From the NCBI GenBank assembly GCA_002371785.1, contig DFGU01000060.1, positions 1 to 5,044 of the forward strand: 5,044 nucleotides of DNA. Reading direction: 5' to 3'. Made by a program: the position numbers and the translations under genes. Below are positions 1 through 3,869 of this stretch, in pieces. Under the pieces are notes generated by a model. It ran no database searches and was not told where the DNA came from. It saw only the letters and a program-made list of their open reading frames with translations. Positions within the stretch are counted from its first letter, which is position 1. Every line of letters begins with the position of its first letter. This DNA comes from Bacteroidales bacterium UBA3742 (GTDB lineage: Bacteria; Bacteroidota; Bacteroidia; Bacteroidales; Paludibacteraceae).

Positions 1-1179
1 TTCACCAACTTCGCGATACAGAACCTATTCAACAAGAAGTCGTACCGCATCGTGCCGCAGGGTGAGGGTCAGACCTTCTCCATCAACGCACGTACCAACG
101 GTGTGTATTATACCTACGCCAGCCTCTCGTTCCTGGAGCCTTGGCTGGGCGGTAAGCGTCCGAACAGCCTGAGCGCCAGCATCTATTTTGCTTCGCAGAC
201 CGGCTATTCCAACCGTTACTATCAGGCCTATCAAAACTTGTATAACACCTACTCGGACTACTATTACTATTCCGGTAACTCCAACTACTACCAGCAGTTG
301 GCCGAGTCGGAGTCTGACCCGGATAAGTACCTGCGCACCTTCGGTGTGTCGGTGGGCTATGGTAAGCGTCTGCGTTGGCCGGACGACTACTTCACGTTCT
401 ACGGCGAGCTGAGTTACCAGCTCTACATGATGAAGGACTGGCCCTATCTGCTCGTGTCGGACGGAACGAGCCATAACTTCTCCATCAACCTCCAGCTCTC
501 GCGTTCGTCTATCGACAACCCGATCTATACACGTCGCGGTAGTCAGTTTACGCTGGGTCTGAAGATCACTCCGCCGTATTCGGCATTCTCCAAGACCGAC
601 TACAGCCAGATGACCAACAACGAGAAGTACCACCTCATCGAGTATCATAAGTGGAAATTCACCGGCAAGGTGTTCACGCCCCTCACGCCGGATAGCAAAC
701 TGGTGCTGATGACGCGTGCCGAGTTCGGCTACCTGGGTCATTACAACCAGAACCTGAAATCGCCGTTTGAGTCGTTCTACATGGGTGGTGACGGTATGTC
801 GAGTTACACGTCGTATTCGACAGAGTACGTGGCTATGCGTGGCTACTCGTCGGGTTCGTTGACGCCCTACGATGCCGCTACGGGACGTAACATGGGATAT
901 GTGTATAACAAGTTCACCATGGAGCTCCGTTACCCGATCTCGCTCCAGCAGTCGGCTACCATCTGGGCCCTCGCCTTCCTGGAGGCCGGTAACTGCTTCT
1001 CCGACATCAAGAACTACAACCCCTTCGACCTGAAGCGTTCGGCCGGTGTGGGTGTACGTATCTACCTGCCGATGTTCGGTCTGCTGGGTGTTGACTGGGG
1101 CTATGGATTTGATAAGATCAACGGTAGCAGCCAGTACGGCGGAAGTCAGTTCCACTTCGTACTGGGACAAGAGTTGTAA
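1..1179 (+). CDS. bamA: BamA (Omp85) outer-membrane assembly factor, C-terminal barrel, 5' partial
   Basis: This is the beta-barrel part of BamA, which folds and inserts outer-membrane proteins. The reading frame is open from base 1 to the TAA at 1177-1179, giving 392 residues. The start codon and the N-terminal POTRA domains lie left of the window. Seen directly: the barrel-entry stretch QNLFNKKSYRIVPQGEGQTF, then SFLEPWLGGKRPNS, the late motif PFESFYMGGDG, and an MRGY tetrad at window residues 279-282. That tetrad matches the conserved (V/I)RG(F/Y) of the barrel lumen loop 6 in the Omp85 family. The last residues are QFHFVLGQEL. Alternating polar and aromatic residues fit beta strands. A tyrosine-rich stretch (residues about 71-100) probably forms an outer loop. 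The two downstream Skp-like genes support the call. The terminal residue is Leu rather than the Phe or Trp usual for outer-membrane proteins. A GTG at base 52 is internal and not a start. Confidence 0.95.
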   Translation, partial: FTNFAIQNLFNKKSYRIVPQGEGQTFSINARTNGVYYTYASLSFLEPWLGGKRPNSLSASIYFASQTGYSNRYYQAYQNLYNTYSDYYYYSGNSNYYQQLAESESDPDKYLRTFGVSVGYGKRLRWPDDYFTFYGELSYQLYMMKDWPYLLVSDGTSHNFSINLQLSRSSIDNPIYTRRGSQFTLGLKITPPYSAFSKTDYSQMTNNEKYHLIEYHKWKFTGKVFTPLTPDSKLVLMTRAEFGYLGHYNQNLKSPFESFYMGGDGMSSYTSYSTEYVAMRGYSSGSLTPYDAATGRNMGYVYNKFTMELRYPISLQQSATIWALAFLEAGNCFSDIKNYNPFDLKRSAGVGVRIYLPMFGLLGVDWGYGFDKINGSSQYGGSQFHFVLGQEL

Positions 1180-1182
1180 TAT

Positions 1183-1201
1183 AGACCGCTGCGCTAAAAG
1201 A
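1183..1201 (-). repeat. Single antisense copy of the murF 16-base repeat unit
   Basis: The reverse complement of this spacer segment reads TCTTTTAGCGCAGCGGTCT. It matches the second unit of the first murF block (4531-4549, TCTTTTAGCGAAGCGGTCT) at 18 of 19 positions. It lies between the bamA stop and the next start, in the opposite orientation to the murF copies. A match this close is very unlikely by chance in 5 kb, so I treat it as a dispersed member of the same repeat family. Its role is unknown. Confidence 0.6.
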
Positions 1202-1215
1202 ATAAAGACATAATT

Positions 1216-1737
1216 ATGAAAAAGATACTATTTTGTACGTTGTTCCTTGTCGCGTTGTCGCTTGGAACAACATGGGCTAAGGATCAGTCGGTAGCGTATA
1301 TCGACCTGCAGTATATCCTGAAGAACCTGCCGCAGTATGAGACGGCTAATGACCAGCTTGCCATGATCTCCAAGCGTTGGCAGAAAGAGATTGAGGCGGT
1401 GGAGCAGGAGGCTCGAATCCTGACGCAGAACTACCAGACCGAGCAGATCTTCCTCACCGACGATATGCGTCGCCGACGCGAGGAGGAGATCGTCAAGAAG
1501 GAGCAGGAAGCCATGGAACTGAAGCGTAAGTACTTCGGTCAGGACGGCGAGTACTTCAAGAAGCGTGAGGCACTCATCAAGCCTATCCAGGACGAGATAT
1601 ACACGGCTATCCAGGGGCTGGCCGAAGAGAAACGTATCGACGTGGTCAAGGACCGCTCGGCCGATCCAGCCCTGATATACATGTCCTCTAAGTTGGACAT
1701 CTCGGACCAAGTGCTGCAGAAAATGGGTGCTAAGTAA
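1216..1737 (+). CDS. OmpH/Skp-family periplasmic chaperone, first paralog
   Basis: A 173-residue secreted protein of the OmpH/Skp family, whose members hold unfolded outer-membrane proteins in the periplasm for delivery to BamA. Residues 1-21 form a signal peptide (MKK, a hydrophobic core, then TTWA), with cleavage likely before KDQS. The mature start QSVAYIDLQYILKNLPQYE is the typical OmpH N-terminal beta strand and helix. Residues about 45-120 are highly charged and helical (Glu, Lys, Arg, Gln), fitting the coiled-coil tentacle, and the chain returns to a short strand near VVKDRSADPALIYMSS. The ATG follows an A-rich leader without a Shine-Dalgarno match, as is usual in Bacteroidota. It starts 36 bases after bamA, and a second paralog follows 95 bases downstream. 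I leave the symbol blank because two paralogs are present and neither can be assigned as skp itself. Confidence 0.9.
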   Translation: MKKILFCTLFLVALSLGTTWAKDQSVAYIDLQYILKNLPQYETANDQLAMISKRWQKEIEAVEQEARILTQNYQTEQIFLTDDMRRRREEEIVKKEQEAMELKRKYFGQDGEYFKKREALIKPIQDEIYTAIQGLAEEKRIDVVKDRSADPALIYMSSKLDISDQVLQKMGAK

Positions 1738-1765
1738 GGTTTGGCACTGAAATTGCATACTTATG

Positions 1766-1786
1766 GCTGAGCGCTGTTCGCTCGGC
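1766..1786. other. Inverted repeat (stem-loop) in the spacer between the two OmpH-like genes
   Basis: GCTGAGCG (1766-1773) and CGCTCGGC (1779-1786) form an 8-base-pair stem with one G-U wobble and the loop CTGTT. An overlapping alternative pairs CTGTTCGC (1774-1781) with GCGAAACAG (1785-1793), with one bulged base. No T tract follows, so it is not a standard intrinsic terminator. It may affect mRNA processing or relative expression of the two paralogs; this is inference. Confidence 0.5.
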
Positions 1787-1832
1787 GAAACAGATAACGC
1801 GAAAAATAAACATTAAAATTATACAACACAAG

Positions 1833-2324
1833 ATGAAAAAACTATTTTTAGTATTGGCGCTCGCATTGCCGATGATGGCTGCTGCGCAGAAGATTGGACA
1901 CGTTAACTCCTCGGAGATCATTGCCGCTATGCCGGAATTGGCAGAGGCTCAGAAGTCGCTCGAAGCTAAAGAGGCTGAGTACAAGACCGAGGTAGAACAA
2001 ATGCAACAGGAATTCCAGACCCGCTACCAGGCTTTCCAGGAGAAGGCTAACATGCTGGGTGAGGCTGCTCGCAACAAAGAAATGATGGAACTGCAGGACC
2101 TGGACAGCCGCGTTCAGAAATTCGTTGAGTTCTCGCGTCAAGCCCTCCAGGAGGAGCAGCAGAAACTCATGCAGCCCATCCAGGAGAAAGTGATGAAAGC
2201 TATCGAAACCGAGGCAAAGGCAAAGGGCCTGAACTACGTACTCGACCAGCAGGCTATGCTCTATATCGGCAAGGACGCTGTAGATCTGACGCCGGCCGTT
2301 AAGAAAGCCCTCGGCCTGAAATGA
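1833..2324 (+). CDS. OmpH/Skp-family periplasmic chaperone, second paralog
   Basis: A 163-residue secreted OmpH/Skp-family protein. Residues 1-18 or so form a short signal peptide (MKK, a Leu/Ala-rich core, ending MAAA), with mature protein starting near QKIGHVNSSEIIAAMPE. That opening is the classic family signature: a beta strand with G-V-N-S, then a helix ending near MPEL. Residues about 38-115 are charged and Gln/Glu/Lys-rich, as expected for a coiled-coil hairpin. The C-terminal half carries GLNYVLDQQAMLYIGKDAVDLTP, which matches the family's return strands. It is closer to the standard family pattern than the first paralog, which has a more divergent coil and tail. The ATG follows an A/T-rich leader. 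The two copies probably chaperone overlapping sets of outer-membrane clients for BamA; the division of labour cannot be read from sequence. Confidence 0.92.
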   Translation: MKKLFLVLALALPMMAAAQKIGHVNSSEIIAAMPELAEAQKSLEAKEAEYKTEVEQMQQEFQTRYQAFQEKANMLGEAARNKEMMELQDLDSRVQKFVEFSRQALQEEQQKLMQPIQEKVMKAIETEAKAKGLNYVLDQQAMLYIGKDAVDLTPAVKKALGLK

Positions 2325-2337
2325 TCTGAATACTGAC

Positions 2338-2355
2338 GGCTGAAAGCTGAAGGCT
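2338..2355 (+). repeat. Short degenerate GCTGAAR direct repeat upstream of the small ORF
   Basis: The sequence reads GGCTGAAAGCTGAAGGCT, that is GCTGAAA and GCTGAAG in tandem followed by another GCT. It fills most of the 35-base spacer before the ATG at 2360. Further imperfect CTGA words lie just upstream. It shares only the 8-mer GCTGAAAG with the reverse complement of the murF unit, too little to claim the same family. Confidence 0.4.
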
Positions 2356-2359
2356 CATT

Positions 2360-2482
2360 ATGGCTGATGGTTTCCTGGAGACCCATTACGCGGAGTACGA
2401 ACGACGCCGCGAAGCGTGGCTCAAACGTCGCAAGTTTAACCCCAAGCCTCGTCCTCAAAAACCTGAGGATGAGGCCCTATAA
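2360..2482 (+). CDS. Small basic protein of 40 residues, function unknown
   Basis: A short reading frame starts at ATG 2360 and ends at TAA 2480-2482. It begins MADGFLETHYAEYERRREAW, continues with LKRRKFNPKPRPQK, and ends PEDEAL. The first half looks helical and amphipathic with many Arg and Glu residues; the tail is Pro/Lys-rich then acidic. There is no signal peptide or membrane segment, so it is probably cytosolic. It fits neatly between the second OmpH-like gene (35 bases upstream) and the transporter (16 bases downstream), on the same strand. From memory, Bacteroidales genomes contain many short proteins starting MADNYLE and having a similar charged helix, sometimes mislabelled as dehydrogenase; I could not verify the match here. 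No function is assigned. The last third of the gene also encodes a strong stem-loop. Confidence 0.6.
   Translation: MADGFLETHYAEYERRREAWLKRRKFNPKPRPQKPEDEAL
2446..2475. other. 12-bp stem-loop at the 3' end of the small ORF, upstream of the transporter
   Basis: GCCTCGTCCTCA (2446-2457) pairs along its whole length with TGAGGATGAGGC (2464-2475), with one G-U wobble, around the six-base loop AAAACC. The following bases (CCTATAATTCCTAAATA) have no run of T, so it is not a canonical intrinsic terminator. It ends 23 bases before the transporter ATG, a position where it could act as a partial terminator, an RNA-processing barrier, or an mRNA end stabiliser. The structure is seen; its role is inference. 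Confidence 0.6.
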
Positions 2483-2498
2483 TTCCTAAATAACTGTT

Positions 2499-3869
2499 AT
2501 GGTACAGAAAATGCAACAAACCCTCCGCGACAGTGCGGTAGCACGTTGGGCGGTGCTGGTACTCGTGGCGTCGATGATGTTCTTCGCCTATATGTTTGTC
2601 GATATCCTGTCGCCCCTCGCTTCGTTGCTGGATAAGACGCTCAGCTGGGACCAAGGTGACTTCGGTACCTATGCTGCCGGTGAGTATCTGCTGAATGTGT
2701 TCGGCTTCCTCATCCTGGCCGGTATTATCCTGGACAAGATGGGCGTCCGCTTCACGGGTCTGCTATCGGCAAGCCTCATGGTGATCGGTGCCGGTATCAA
2801 GTACTGGGGAATCTCCTGGGCGGATGCCAACACCGTAACGTGGCTCAACAGCTGGTGGCCTTCCATGCCGGGTAGCGCCAAGATAGCTATGTTCGGCTTT
2901 ATGATCTTCGGCTGCGGCTGTGAGATGGCCGGTACGACGGTGAGCAAGATCCTAGCTAAGTGGTTCAAGGGCAAGGAAATGGCCCTCGCGATGGGTCTCG
3001 AGATGGCAATTGCTCGTCTGGGCGTGTTTGCTGCTATGTGGCTCTCGCCGATCTTCAGCGAGCGCTTTGCTGTGGATGGTGTCAACTCCGTGACGGCTCC
3101 GCTGCTGTTTGCCACGCTGCTTCTCATCATCGGTCTATTGAATTTCTTCGTCTTCACCATCATGGATACCCGCTTCGACAACCAGCTGGTAGCTATCGGT
3201 GAGGCTACGGCCGAGAAGGATCCGGAGGATGAGTTCCATATCTCCGACCTGGCTCAGATCTTCCGCTCGAAGATGTTCTGGATCATCGCCCTCTTGTGCG
3301 TACTCTATTATTCGGCGATCTTTCCCTTCCAGCGCTTTGCTACCAATTTCCTGGAGGAGACCCTCGCTATCTCGAATGCAGAGGCAGCCGGTCTGTTTAA
3401 GTGGTTCCCCATCCTGGCAATGGTGCTGACCCCCTTCCTGGGTGCGTTCATCGACTATCGCGGCAAGGGCGCTTCGATGATGCTGATCGGTGCGGTCATC
3501 ATGATCGCTTGCCACTCGGTATTTGCCTTTGTGCTGCCCGCTTATCCGAGCAAAACGCTTGCACTTGTGACTATTTTGGTACTCGGCGTCAGCTTCTCGC
3601 TCGTGCCCGCATCTATGTGGCCCAGCGTACCGAAGATCATCGACGAGAAAGTGCTGGGTTCGGCCTACTGCCTGATCTTCTGGGTACAGAATATCGGTCT
3701 GTGTCTCGTGCCGCTACTGATTGGTAAGTTGCGCGTAGCCACCCAGGGTTACCTCGTACCGATGATCGTATTCGCTTCGTTTGGCGTGCTGGCATTCCTG
3801 CTCAGCCTCGCCCTGAAAGTAGAGGATAAGAAGAAGAACTATGGACTGGAGCTTCCTAACAAGAAATAA
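2499..3869 (+). CDS. Major facilitator superfamily transporter, possibly MFSD1-like
   Basis: A 456-residue inner-membrane protein with about 12 hydrophobic segments, the normal size for the major facilitator superfamily. The first helix covers roughly residues 15-40. The loop after helix 2 (about 73-84, LAGIILDKMGVR) fits MFS motif A, G-x-x-x-D-x-x-G-x-R. A charged central loop (about 223-256, with EKDPEDEFHISD) divides the two six-helix halves, and a second motif-A-like loop occurs at about 314-324 (LGAFIDYRGKG). The region 369-401 (VPASMWPSVPKI, then EKVLGSAY and FWVQNIGL) recalls MFSD1-type transporters, a group in which the animal lysosomal member exports dipeptides; this comparison is from memory and the substrate is unproven. 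The ATG at 2499 is the first after an in-frame TAA at 2487-2489. The 3' end overlaps murF by 29 bases, suggesting coupling to cell-wall synthesis. Confidence 0.88.
   Translation: MVQKMQQTLRDSAVARWAVLVLVASMMFFAYMFVDILSPLASLLDKTLSWDQGDFGTYAAGEYLLNVFGFLILAGIILDKMGVRFTGLLSASLMVIGAGIKYWGISWADANTVTWLNSWWPSMPGSAKIAMFGFMIFGCGCEMAGTTVSKILAKWFKGKEMALAMGLEMAIARLGVFAAMWLSPIFSERFAVDGVNSVTAPLLFATLLLIIGLLNFFVFTIMDTRFDNQLVAIGEATAEKDPEDEFHISDLAQIFRSKMFWIIALLCVLYYSAIFPFQRFATNFLEETLAISNAEAAGLFKWFPILAMVLTPFLGAFIDYRGKGASMMLIGAVIMIACHSVFAFVLPAYPSKTLALVTILVLGVSFSLVPASMWPSVPKIIDEKVLGSAYCLIFWVQNIGLCLVPLLIGKLRVATQGYLVPMIVFASFGVLAFLLSLALKVEDKKKNYGLELPNKK

Noticed and set aside
187..205. TTTTGCTTCGCAGACCGG in bamA as a further antisense copy of the murF unit
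   Set aside because: Alignment needs a gap of several bases and the codons fit the BamA protein; chance similarity is sufficient.
25..1170. Long 381-residue open frame on the - strand opposite bamA
   Set aside because: It mirrors the codon pattern of bamA, lacks any recognisable domain, and is Val/Arg/Thr-rich low-information sequence. The + strand frame has clear BamA motifs.
1228..1758. 176-residue - strand frame opposite the first OmpH-like gene
   Set aside because: Leu/Arg-rich antisense shadow of a coiled-coil gene with no independent features.
1763..1816. 17-codon ORF beginning MAERCSLGETD in the spacer between chaperone genes
   Set aside because: Very short, overlaps a hairpin that explains the sequence better, and shows no coding signature.
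2478..2483. TATAAT, a perfect E. coli-type -10 box before the transporter
   Set aside because: Bacteroidota promoters use a TAnnTTTG-type -7 element; there is no matching -33 element, and the bases are the end of the small ORF.
3401..3727. 108-residue + strand frame inside the transporter gene
   Set aside because: It lies wholly within the well-supported MFS frame and has no membrane segments or family motifs.
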